NCBI RefSeq assembly: GCF_001006005.1
Contig: NZ_CP011254.1
Span: 1,860,001-1,924,000, forward strand
Origin: Serratia fonticola
Lineage (GTDB): Bacteria > Pseudomonadota > Gammaproteobacteria > Enterobacterales > Enterobacteriaceae
Length of the DNA stretch: 64,000 nt
Reading direction: 5' to 3'
A program made the translations under genes and the position numbers. Under the pieces are notes generated by a model, which saw nothing but the letters and a program-made list of their open reading frames with translations, made no database searches and was not told the origin of the DNA. This document shows, piece after piece, positions 29,909 to 37,646 of the stretch. The first letter of the stretch is position 1. Every line of letters starts with the position of its first letter.

Positions 29909-30112
29909 ATGATGGGCCGGTTAGAGGGGATTTTTACCGGCGTGCAGATGATCGTGGTATTACTGACCACGGCTTCGGCTAATCTGGTAAAACAGTTACA
30001 GGTCATTGTTATGCGTTGGTTGCCGCTAAATGTAGCAAAAGCGGGATCAAAATGTTGTACCTGGATAGCGAGGAGTAGCCGTAAAAAACAGAAAGCGCGG
30101 TAACAATTTTCG
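29909..30112 (+). pseudogene. Decayed second copy of the antiporter 3' end
   Basis: The frame translates as IFTGVQMIVVLLTTASANLV, a close copy of the antiporter segment IFTGVLMTAVLLFTASPNLA, then skips about 230 bases to a copy of the last codons (ttgtacctggatagcgagga) and the sequence after the stop (cagaaagcgcggtaacaat), which matches 28157-28208. It is therefore an internally deleted pseudogene. The remaining 240 bases between it and 29666 show nothing coding. Confidence 0.8.
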
Positions 30113-30172
30113 CTTTCGGCATCGGAGCCGGAAAACGCAAACTGTGCCGCGCCTAGTTAGCAGCAGTAGCGA

Positions 30173-30757
30173 TTAATGCACTGCCTGTGGGGCTTGCCAG
30201 TTTTCGTGATAGATATGTACGGCTTGCTCTTGCGTGGTAGTGCGATCGCCGGTCAGGCGGTAGGCCACGGTGAAGGCAAAATCAAACGCGGCCCCCAACC
30301 CTTGGCCACTGATCAGATTGCCATCTTCCACAACCCTTTCAGCCACGTAGGTACCATCTTCGATCTCCTGATGCAGATCGCCAGAACAGACATAACGGCG
30401 GCCTTGCAGCAGTTTGTTGGTAGCCAGCACGCGAGCGGCGGCAGAACACAGCGGGCAGATCAGCTTGGCAGCACGATCGTGGCGGCGGATAAACTCCACG
30501 ACCAGCTCGTTTTCCGCCATTGCGGCAGTAGCCTGCGGCCCACCGGGGATCACCACGGCATCGTACAGTTGGTCCATGCGGCGTTCCAACAGAGCATCGG
30601 CAAACATACGTATCTGGTGATAGCTGCGCAGCTCCAGCCTATCCTGGCAGGACAGCAGCTCTACCTCTATCTCCATACGACGTAACACGTCGATCACGAT
30701 AACCGCCTCGGCCTCTTCAAATCCTTCGCTCAGCAGGACGGCAACTTTCTTGGTCAT
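30173..30757 (-). CDS. DJ-1/PfpI family protein
   Basis: A 194-residue protein of the DJ-1/YajL/ThiJ group. The start [19 protein letters not shown] contains the conserved glutamate, and the nucleophile elbow is in [17 protein letters not shown], where Cys occupies the catalytic position. Family members act as glyoxalases, deglycases or redox chaperones; which applies here is unknown. The ATG at 30757 follows ggagatgct; the frame extends 28 codons upstream without similarity. It is divergent from selC. Confidence 0.82.
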   Translation of the reverse strand: MTKKVAVLLSEGFEEAEAVIVIDVLRRMEIEVELLSCQDRLELRSYHQIRMFADALLERRMDQLYDAVVIPGGPQATAAMAENELVVEFIRRHDRAAKLICPLCSAAARVLATNKLLQGRRYVCSGDLHQEIEDGTYVAERVVEDGNLISGQGLGAAFDFAFTVAYRLTGDRTTTQEQAVHIYHENWQAPQAVH

Positions 30758-30877
30758 AGCATCTCCAGCAATGTACGGGTTAATAACCCGGGCTCGGCTA
30801 GGGTAGCAGATAAAAGGCGGGAGTTTTGTGCGGGAGAGCAAGTGTACGAAGGGGATCGCGGAAACTTGAATTCCCTC

Positions 30878-30906
30878 TTAGCAGCTAGGGGGATTCGCGC
30901 TATAAT
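30878..30906 (+). promoter_or_regulatory. selC promoter
   Basis: A consensus -10 box TATAAT at 30901-30906 lies 17 bases after ttagca (30878-30883), which fits a -35 box in four of six positions. The -10 is 25 bases before the mature tRNA 5' end, suitable for a short leader. Confidence 0.7.
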
Positions 30907-30931
30907 CTGCGACTTGCTTCCTAGTTCTAGA

Positions 30932-31026
30932 GGAAGATCCTCGTCCCCGGTGGGGCGGCTGGACTTCAAATCCAGTTGGGGCCGCCAGCGGTCCTGGGCA
31001 GGTTCGACTCCTGTGATCTTCCGCCA
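30932..31026 (+). tRNA. selC: tRNA-Sec (UCA anticodon)
   Basis: A 95-base tRNA with the features special to tRNA-Sec: an 8-bp acceptor stem (ggaagatc pairing gatcttcc), a long extra arm, anticodon TCA at 30966-30968, the T loop ggttcgactcc and an encoded CCA end. It matches E. coli selC at nearly every base. It decodes UGA in fdoG with SelA and SelB from this same region. The 3' end is the recognised attachment site for P4-type integrases, and an integrase follows immediately. Confidence 0.98.
31003..31026 (+). other. Putative left attachment site of the island (3' end of selC)
   Basis: The last part of selC (ttcgactcctgtgatcttcc then gcca) is the expected crossover region of the adjacent P4-type integrase. 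No second copy was seen before base 64,000, so the right attachment site should lie beyond the window. The 156 bases from the tRNA to the next reading frame hold no gene. Confidence 0.55.
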
Positions 31027-31182
31027 TTCGACCTCTTCTGAGCTCTCCCAACGTCAACTAAACCCCCTTTAAACCCTTGTGTATCAAGCCTTCCTTGTAT
31101 TCCGAAGTCAACAGGAGTCTACTGGTATCAATATGCCCCTGGGGGCACTATTGGGCAAACCGACCACTGTGGGTAAAATCAC

Positions 31183-31635
31183 ATGCCACCAAAACAGATA
31201 AAAACCATTAATAATCAAACAATAGCGTCACTTGATACCCGTAGCAAACCCTACAAGTTTTCTATCGGTAGGGGGCTCTATCTGCTGGTAGTGCCTACAG
31301 GCTCAAAATACTGGCGTCTGAAGTACCGCATAGACGGGAAGGAGAAGAGCCTGGCATTCGGGACATACCCTGCTGTCACGATTAGCGAAGCCATCATGTT
31401 AAGGGAAGAAGCCAGAGCGAAGATCAAAGATGGTTATGATCCCGCGATTGATAAAACTCTGGAGAGGGAACAACGCCGCCAGGAACGTACCAAGCAAGCT
31501 TTCCAACTTTCGCTCACCGAACCCGGTGGGTTGATCATCAAAACAACTAAGCAAACCCTATCGCTTACGCCAGAGCAAACTCAGGCCGTCAAAGCATTCT
31601 TGCTTTCAGGAGGAAACAACGATGCCATTAACTGA
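31183..31635 (+). CDS. Standalone integrase Arm-binding (DUF4102) domain protein
   Basis: A 150-residue protein that is only the N-terminal Arm-type DNA-binding domain of P4-like integrases: GRGLYLLVVPTGSKYWRLKY and KSLAFGTYPAVTISEAIMLR parallel GGLYVEVATNGSRYWRMKY and the matching part of the integrase next door. A charged linker and a C-terminal tail (SLTPEQTQAVKAFLLSGG) replace the core-binding and catalytic domains. Its last 14 bases overlap the integrase start, so the two are co-translated. It may compete for arm sites or direct excision; this is inference. A decayed integrase is the alternative, but the frame is intact. Confidence 0.75.
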   Translation: MPPKQIKTINNQTIASLDTRSKPYKFSIGRGLYLLVVPTGSKYWRLKYRIDGKEKSLAFGTYPAVTISEAIMLREEARAKIKDGYDPAIDKTLEREQRRQERTKQAFQLSLTEPGGLIIKTTKQTLSLTPEQTQAVKAFLLSGGNNDAIN

Positions 31636-32836
31636 TGCAAAAGTTCGGGCATTAAAGCCAAGAGATAAGCCGTACCGCTTAGGTGACGCCGGGGGGCTAT
31701 ACGTTGAAGTGGCAACGAATGGATCGCGTTACTGGCGCATGAAATACCGGGTTGCCGGTAAAGAGAAGCGTCTTGCCTTTGGCGTTTATCCCGATGTTTC
31801 ACTGGCAGATGCTCGTGAAAAGCGCGATGCAGCCAAAAAGATCCTGGCGGCAGGCGGTGACCCTAGTGAAACCAAAAAGGCCGAGAAACTCGCTCAGAAG
31901 CTGAATGCGGAGAACACCTTTGAAGCCATCGCCCGCGAGTGGCATCAGACTAAGGCCGACCGCTGGTCACTGCGCTACCGTGATGAAATCATTGATACCT
32001 TCGAGAAAGACATCTTCCCTTATATCGGCAAGCGGCCTATTGCCGATCTCAAGCCGATGGAGTTGCTGGAAGCGCTGCGCAAAATGGAGAAGCGCGGGGC
32101 GCTGGAGAAGATGCGTAAGGTTCGCCAACGCTGCGGAGAGGTTTTTCGTTTTGCCATTATCACTGGCAGAGCTAACTACAACCCTGCACCCGATCTCGCC
32201 AGCGCTTTGGCAACGCCGAAGAAAGAGCACTTCCCCTTCCTGACGGCTCAAGAACTGCCATATTTCCTCAAAGACCTATCTGGCTACACTGGCAGTGTCA
32301 TCACTAAAACGGCAACCAAGATCATCATGCTGACGGGCGTAAGAACCCAGGAGTTGAGATTTGCGCGTTGGCAGGATATCGACTTCGATAAGGGCTTGTG
32401 GAACATACCGGTTGAAGTGATGAAAATGAAGCGGCCCCATGTCGTTCCATTATCAACGCAGGTTATCGAACTGTTCAGCTCTCTCAAGCCAATGACTGGT
32501 GGCTATCCCTTGGTGTTCATTGGCCGAAACGATCAGCGTAAGCCAATCAGCAAGGAAAGCATCAATCAGGTTATCGAGTTGTTGGGTTACAAGGGACGTC
32601 TGACTGGCCATGGTTTCCGTCACACCATGAGTACCATCCTGCATGAGCAAGGCTATAACTCGGCTTGGATTGAGACGCAGCTTGCCCATGTGGATAAGAA
32701 CAGCATCCGTGGTACATACAACCATGCGAAGTATCTGGATGGGCGACGTGAGATGCTGCAGTGGTATGCCGACTATATGGATAACTTGGAGCGTGATGGG
32801 AATGTGGTGCATGGGGAGTTTGGGGGTCGTGCTTAG
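31622..32836 (+). CDS. P4-type tyrosine integrase (selC-specific)
   Basis: A 404-residue site-specific recombinase with N-terminal DUF4102 Arm-binding domain (to about 90), central core-binding domain and C-terminal catalytic domain. All catalytic residues are seen: Arg241 in LTGVRTQELRF, His330 and Arg333 in GHGFRHTMSTI, His356 in QLAHVDKN and Tyr366 in GTYNHAKYL. It therefore looks active and should drive integration at selC. It starts inside the preceding small gene. An attP-like control region would lie just upstream. Confidence 0.95.
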   Translation: MPLTDAKVRALKPRDKPYRLGDAGGLYVEVATNGSRYWRMKYRVAGKEKRLAFGVYPDVSLADAREKRDAAKKILAAGGDPSETKKAEKLAQKLNAENTFEAIAREWHQTKADRWSLRYRDEIIDTFEKDIFPYIGKRPIADLKPMELLEALRKMEKRGALEKMRKVRQRCGEVFRFAIITGRANYNPAPDLASALATPKKEHFPFLTAQELPYFLKDLSGYTGSVITKTATKIIMLTGVRTQELRFARWQDIDFDKGLWNIPVEVMKMKRPHVVPLSTQVIELFSSLKPMTGGYPLVFIGRNDQRKPISKESINQVIELLGYKGRLTGHGFRHTMSTILHEQGYNSAWIETQLAHVDKNSIRGTYNHAKYLDGRREMLQWYADYMDNLERDGNVVHGEFGGRA

Positions 32837-32933
32837 TTGATAGTGGTATTTTCTGAAGAAGGCCAACAGCGCTGGCAATGATGCTAGTGCTGTTAGTTTT
32901 CGCGGGACTTATTTTTTAAGACGGAGCATTAGG

Positions 32934-33300
32934 CATCATTCGTGATGTGCGTCAGAGCGCAAAAGTTGATTACCTACGTTGATATCCTGTTTTGCTCTCT
33001 TTGAGCTGTCATCGCTGGTGCTCGCGGCTGGACTGAGATCAGCGAGTATGTATGAGAGCATCATGAATGGTTTTTCAAGCAAAAGCTGTTCGAGAACAGT
33101 GTTTCTGTCGGTTTAAAACTACCGGTCAAAGAAGGGGGAGACCGGCGGAAGTAGAACAACGTTATTATATTAGTTACAGTAAGTTAACATCTGAAAAGGC
33201 CATGGAAGCAGTACGGGCTACTGGGACATAGAGTCTATGCACTGGCTCTTGGCTGTAAGCCTACAGGAAGATCAGCGAGCCGATGAAACAGATGTGTTGT
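32934..33300 (+). pseudogene. ISAs1-family transposase remnant
   Basis: Translated in shifting frames the segment gives IRDVRQSAKVDYL, then DILFCSL*AVIAGARGWTEI, typical of the ISAs1 N-terminal domain, and later RYYISYSKLTSEKAMEAVR and YWDIESMHWLLAVSLQEDQ, typical of its C-terminus. The central catalytic part is missing and there are several stops and at least two frameshifts. It is an inactive remnant. It fills most of the 600-base gap after the integrase. Confidence 0.7.
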
Positions 33301-33445
33301 ATCATGAAACTTGCATTTTGGAGGGCATTTTATTTGTCGGATTTAGGTCTGTGGATGATTAATATCCATTCATATGCGTACTCTGTCAAACTTGAACATT
33401 TGATGCTTATTCATAGCACCTAAGGCACACACACCGGAACGTTGA

Positions 33446-33826
33446 AGGAGCTTACCATTCGAGATCCTGCAACAGGCTGTCGCTAACGGCAGCGAACTGG
33501 ATGCTTTTGATCTGGTCACCCATGTCGCCTTTGACCAGAAGCCACTCACTCGGCGTGAACGAGCCAACAACGTGAAAAAGTGTGATGTGTTCGGCAAATA
33601 TGGTGAGCAAGCCAAGGCGGTACTGGAAGCGTTACTCGAAAAATGTGCCGATCATGGTGTACAAGACATAGAGGATGCCAACGTACTGGAATTACCACCA
33701 TTTGACCAATTTGGCAGCAAAACACAAATCCGGCGGGGTATTTTTGGTTGAGTAGAGCAATACACCCAAGCTGTGAAGGAGCTGGAACTGGCTCTCTACA
33801 ACATATCCGAACAAAAACAGGCCTGA
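33446..33826 (+). pseudogene. hsdR: HsdR C-terminal remnant
   Basis: The frame reads SLPFEILQQAVANGSELDAF, then VAFDQKPLTRRERANNV and FGKYGEQAKAVLEALL, which is the extreme C-terminus of EcoEI-type HsdR, the type I restriction motor subunit. Everything upstream (nuclease and helicase domains) is gone, and an in-frame TGA at 33749-33751 interrupts the last part before the native-looking stop at 33824. It sits in the proper place just before hsdM. Restriction by HsdR is thus lost unless another copy exists. Confidence 0.82.
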
Positions 33827-33860
33827 TTAAACAACGAGCCCTCAACAAGCGAATAGAAAG

Positions 33861-35642
33861 ATGAATCTCAGCAGTACCATCAAATCCATTCAAGACATCA
33901 TGCGCAAAGATGACGGCGTCGACGGTGATGCACAGCGTCTCGGCCAACTCACATGGATGTTGTTCCTCAAGGTGTTTGACCAACGTGAGGAGGAATGGGC
34001 GGATGATAACCCGGCGTATACCTCTCCCTTGCCCGGAAAGTACCGCTGGCGTAACTGGGCAGCTTATATAGCGGGTGATGATGGTAAAAAGAAACCACAA
34101 ATTGCTGGTAGTGAATTGATTAGCTTCGTCAACAACGAGTTATTCCCAACGCTCAAAGAGATTGATGCTAACAAGAGCTCCCAGCACAAAGTCATCCGTA
34201 GTGTCTTTGAAGATGCGAATAACTACATGAAATCCGGCCCGCAGATGCTGGCCGTGATCGAGAAGCTGGAAGACGCTATCAATTTCCACGATTTTACCAT
34301 CCGCGCCAATATTGGCGATGTGTACGAGCAATTACTCAACGATTTGCGAGGCGCAGGTAATGCAGGGGAATTCTACACCCCGCGCGCCATCACAGCTTTT
34401 ATGGTTGATAGAGTCAATCCTCGTCTAGATAAGCGTGAGACAGTAATGGATCCCGCCTGTGGAACAGGCGGTTTCTTGACTGCCGCCATAGAGCATTTCC
34501 GCAACCAACTCGCGGCAATGAAATCACCGCGTCCTGAAGACAAGGGAGCCATTGAAAAGCTGATCCACGGCATCGAAAAGAAGCAGTTGCCGCACCTGCT
34601 CTGCACCACCAACATGCTACTGCATGGAATTGACGTTCCCAGCCAGATCGAGCACAAAAATACCCTAGGCATCGGCTGGAACGAGTGGAAGGCCAGCGAC
34701 AAGGTTGACTGCATTATCACCAACCCCCCATTCGGAGGGTATGAAGACGATGGCGTGGGCAGCGACTATCCGGCTGACCTGCGCACCCGCGAAACCGCTG
34801 ACATGTTCATGGCGCTCATCATCAAGAAACTGTTGAAGGAAAAGGGGCGCGCCGCCGTGGTGTTACCCGATGGTTTTCTGTTTGGCGATGGCATCAAAGG
34901 CACGCTGAAAAAACTGCTGCTGCGCGACTGCAAATTGCACACCATCATCCGCTTACCCAAAGGCGTTTTTGCGCCGTACACCACCATCAAGACCAACCTG
35001 CTGTTCTTCACCAAGGGCAGCTCGATGGACGATGGCACCGAATACTTCCACACCGACACCATCTGGTTTTACGAACACCCCTACCCAACGGGCTACAAGA
35101 GCTACTCCAAAACTAAACCCATCCGGCTAGAAGAATTCGAACCCGAACGAGACTGGTGGGGCTCGGAGGAAAACGACTTTGCCGACCGCGTAGAAAACGA
35201 ATTCGCTTGGAAGGTGGATTTCAAAACTAAGCGCGAACAGGCCGAAGCTGTTGCGCAACCGCACTGGCATGTCGCCGAAGCGCTCAACAACAAAGCCAGC
35301 GTATTGGATAACCGCATCCGTGATATGCGCGATTCCATTAAAGGTGTCAGTGATAAAACCCAGCGCCAAGCTGTTGATGATGAAATTGAAATTTTGCGCT
35401 ATGAAAGTGAGGGCCTACGCTTAAAAGCACGTGATGCCCAAGCGGCGGGTGATCGCCATTATTGGCCGATTTTCAATCTTGACCTAAAAAACCCCAATGC
35501 TCCAGAAGAAGAAGGTCTTGATCCCGAAGAACTTTTGATCAAATACAAAAAGTTGCTGGGAGAGATTGAGGAAACCGAAAATCAGCTCAAAAGCGAGTTA
35601 GCCGCAGCCCTAGCTCACCACTTTTCTGGTGAGGATGCTTGA
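33861..35642 (+). CDS. hsdM: Type I restriction-modification methyltransferase HsdM
   Basis: The adenine-N6 methyltransferase subunit of a type I system; with HsdS it forms a modification enzyme. It is 593 residues. The N-terminal HsdM helical domain (MNLSSTIKSIQDIMRKDDG onward) precedes the N6_Mtase domain, with the AdoMet motif DPACGTGGFL near residue 197 and the catalytic motif NPPFGG near 288. A coiled, charged C-terminal region (about 470-593) is where HsdS docks. The 3' end overlaps hsdS by four bases. The upstream hsdR is only a remnant. Confidence 0.95.
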   Translation: MNLSSTIKSIQDIMRKDDGVDGDAQRLGQLTWMLFLKVFDQREEEWADDNPAYTSPLPGKYRWRNWAAYIAGDDGKKKPQIAGSELISFVNNELFPTLKEIDANKSSQHKVIRSVFEDANNYMKSGPQMLAVIEKLEDAINFHDFTIRANIGDVYEQLLNDLRGAGNAGEFYTPRAITAFMVDRVNPRLDKRETVMDPACGTGGFLTAAIEHFRNQLAAMKSPRPEDKGAIEKLIHGIEKKQLPHLLCTTNMLLHGIDVPSQIEHKNTLGIGWNEWKASDKVDCIITNPPFGGYEDDGVGSDYPADLRTRETADMFMALIIKKLLKEKGRAAVVLPDGFLFGDGIKGTLKKLLLRDCKLHTIIRLPKGVFAPYTTIKTNLLFFTKGSSMDDGTEYFHTDTIWFYEHPYPTGYKSYSKTKPIRLEEFEPERDWWGSEENDFADRVENEFAWKVDFKTKREQAEAVAQPHWHVAEALNNKASVLDNRIRDMRDSIKGVSDKTQRQAVDDEIEILRYESEGLRLKARDAQAAGDRHYWPIFNLDLKNPNAPEEEGLDPEELLIKYKKLLGEIEETENQLKSELAAALAHHFSGEDA

Positions 35643-37645
35643 TGGACGCGAAACAATTTTTGGCTGAATTTGGACATGTGGCTCATGCGCCGGAAGGGAT
35701 TGCACGGCTGCGAGAATTGATTTATCAACTTGCAGTAACGGGTAGACTAACCAGCCAAGATGAAAAAGATAGCGATGCGGACGATGTTCTCAACAACGTT
35801 GCCCGCATCCGTCAGCAACTTATTGCCGGAAAAAAATATAAGCGCTCACCAAAATTGGAGTCATCAAATCTTGTTCCACCAGCCATTGATCTTCCCCTCA
35901 ATTGGCGCTGGAGTCGATTACTAGATCTTGGTGAAATCAATCCACGCAACCAAGCCGAAGAAGCGGCCATGGCCACATTCGTTCCCATGTCTGGAGTTTC
36001 TGAAAAACATTCAAAAGAAATATCAGGTGAAATAAAACCTTGGTCAAAAATACACAAAGGGTATACCCATTTTTCCAACGGCGATGTTCTTTTGGCAAAA
36101 ATCACTCCCTGTTTTGAAAACGGTAAAGCAGCTGTTGTTTCCGGCCTCGAACATGATATCGGTGCTGGCTCCACAGAATTCCATGTTTTTCGCTCAATTA
36201 GCCAGTTTATTTACCCTGGTTATGTGTACCTGTTCTTGCGCTCACCTTTGTTTCGGGTAAAGGGGGAAGCCAGTATGACTGGTACAGCAGGGCAAAAACG
36301 CTTACCCACAGATTACTTCGCGCTTTGCGCCATGCCATTACCACCTACGGCTGAACAATTCCGCATAGTCGACAAAGTCGATGAGCTGATGGCTTTGTGC
36401 GACAAGCTGGAGGCGCAGCAGCAAGCCCGCCGCAAACTACAAAACGCACTGCGCCAGTCCATCCTGCAAGCCGTCGCCAGCGGCACTAGCCCGCATGAAC
36501 TGCAAACCACCTGGACGCGCTTGGCTAACAACTTCGGGCGGCTGTTTCATACGCCAGAGGATGTGGATGAGTTGCGAAAGGCAGTGCTTGATCTGGCCGT
36601 ATCAGGCTATCTGAGCAATCCAAATCAACTTGATGAGCAGTCTTCCACCTTAAAAGCAAAGATTCTGACCGCTAAGGAGCGAGGAATTGCAGACGGCTCT
36701 TTCTCCCGAAAGAAACACGTCAAGCCAGAAAAACTCGAAGAAACGATGCTACCAGCCCACTGGGAATGCATTACATTAGATGAGGCCATTTCCACTATCG
36801 ATGCGGGTTGGAGTCCAGCCTGTCTCCCCAATCCTCGTGATGATGAAAATAAGTGGGCTGTGTTGAAAACAACGGCTGTACAGGTTCTACGTTTCCTTCC
36901 ACACGAGCATAAAGAATTACCTGCATCGCTTGACCCTCGTCCCCAGTATCAAATCGAGGTTGGGGATATTCTGATCACACGAGCTGGTCCCAGAAACCGT
37001 GTAGGTATTTGCTGTGTTGCTGATACGGCCCCTGCGAGGTTGATGATCTCGGATAAGTTGATTCGCTTTCATATCGTTGACGATCTCATCAATCCACGCT
37101 TTGTTGCAGTTTGCTTGTCGGCGGGTGAACCCGGCCGCACTGTAGAACGACTGAAATCTGGTATGGCGGAAAGCCAGATGAACATTTCCCAAGACAAGCT
37201 CCGCTCAATCACCATTCCGTTACCACCAATCGAAGAGCAACGGCGAATACTAGAAAAGATTGAACTAATAATGAAGATTATCGACAGCTATAGCGAGCGT
37301 CTGTTTAAAAAAAACAGATTGGCAGAACAGGCTGCAGCCGCGTCTGTTTCCAGCCTCACCGGCATTGCCATCGAACAAGAAGAGGAACCCATGAAAGCCC
37401 CTCAAACCGAGCTGATCGCCCCACTACGCTTGGGAACAGCACCCGACATCAAAGCCCAAGCGCCGTTGGCTACCATTCTGGCTCGTCACCATGGCGAGAT
37501 GAGTGCCAAGGATTTATGGCAGCGCTTTGGCGGTGAGATTGATGCCTTCTACGCGCAATTGAAAACAGAAGTGGTGCACGGTTGGATTCTGGAACCGGCC
37601 CCTGCTGAAGTGCGTGAAAAACCAACCGACAAGGTGAGCGCCTGA
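35639..37645 (+). CDS. hsdS: Type I restriction-modification specificity subunit HsdS
   Basis: HsdS chooses the bipartite DNA target. The 668-residue product is longer than usual (about 400-600). Two target recognition domains are visible, the first ending PLPPTAEQFRIVDKVDELMA and the second ending IPLPPIEEQRRILEKIELIM, each followed by a helical spacer. An extra C-terminal segment of about 90 residues (ATILARHHGEMSAKDLWQRF and onward) looks like a small winged-helix extension. It overlaps hsdM, and one base separates it from the ATPase gene, so all four genes are one operon. Confidence 0.92.
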   Translation: MMDAKQFLAEFGHVAHAPEGIARLRELIYQLAVTGRLTSQDEKDSDADDVLNNVARIRQQLIAGKKYKRSPKLESSNLVPPAIDLPLNWRWSRLLDLGEINPRNQAEEAAMATFVPMSGVSEKHSKEISGEIKPWSKIHKGYTHFSNGDVLLAKITPCFENGKAAVVSGLEHDIGAGSTEFHVFRSISQFIYPGYVYLFLRSPLFRVKGEASMTGTAGQKRLPTDYFALCAMPLPPTAEQFRIVDKVDELMALCDKLEAQQQARRKLQNALRQSILQAVASGTSPHELQTTWTRLANNFGRLFHTPEDVDELRKAVLDLAVSGYLSNPNQLDEQSSTLKAKILTAKERGIADGSFSRKKHVKPEKLEETMLPAHWECITLDEAISTIDAGWSPACLPNPRDDENKWAVLKTTAVQVLRFLPHEHKELPASLDPRPQYQIEVGDILITRAGPRNRVGICCVADTAPARLMISDKLIRFHIVDDLINPRFVAVCLSAGEPGRTVERLKSGMAESQMNISQDKLRSITIPLPPIEEQRRILEKIELIMKIIDSYSERLFKKNRLAEQAAAASVSSLTGIAIEQEEEPMKAPQTELIAPLRLGTAPDIKAQAPLATILARHHGEMSAKDLWQRFGGEIDAFYAQLKTEVVHGWILEPAPAEVREKPTDKVSA

Positions 37646-37646
37646 T

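Noticed and set aside
33749..33751. In-frame TGA in the hsdR remnant, close to selenocysteine genes
   Set aside because: The remnant lacks a start and all functional domains, and no SECIS-like hairpin was seen right after the TGA; a nonsense mutation is the simple reading.
33546..34100. 184-codon minus-strand frame over the hsdR remnant and hsdM start
   Set aside because: It is antisense to clear HsdR and HsdM coding sequence.
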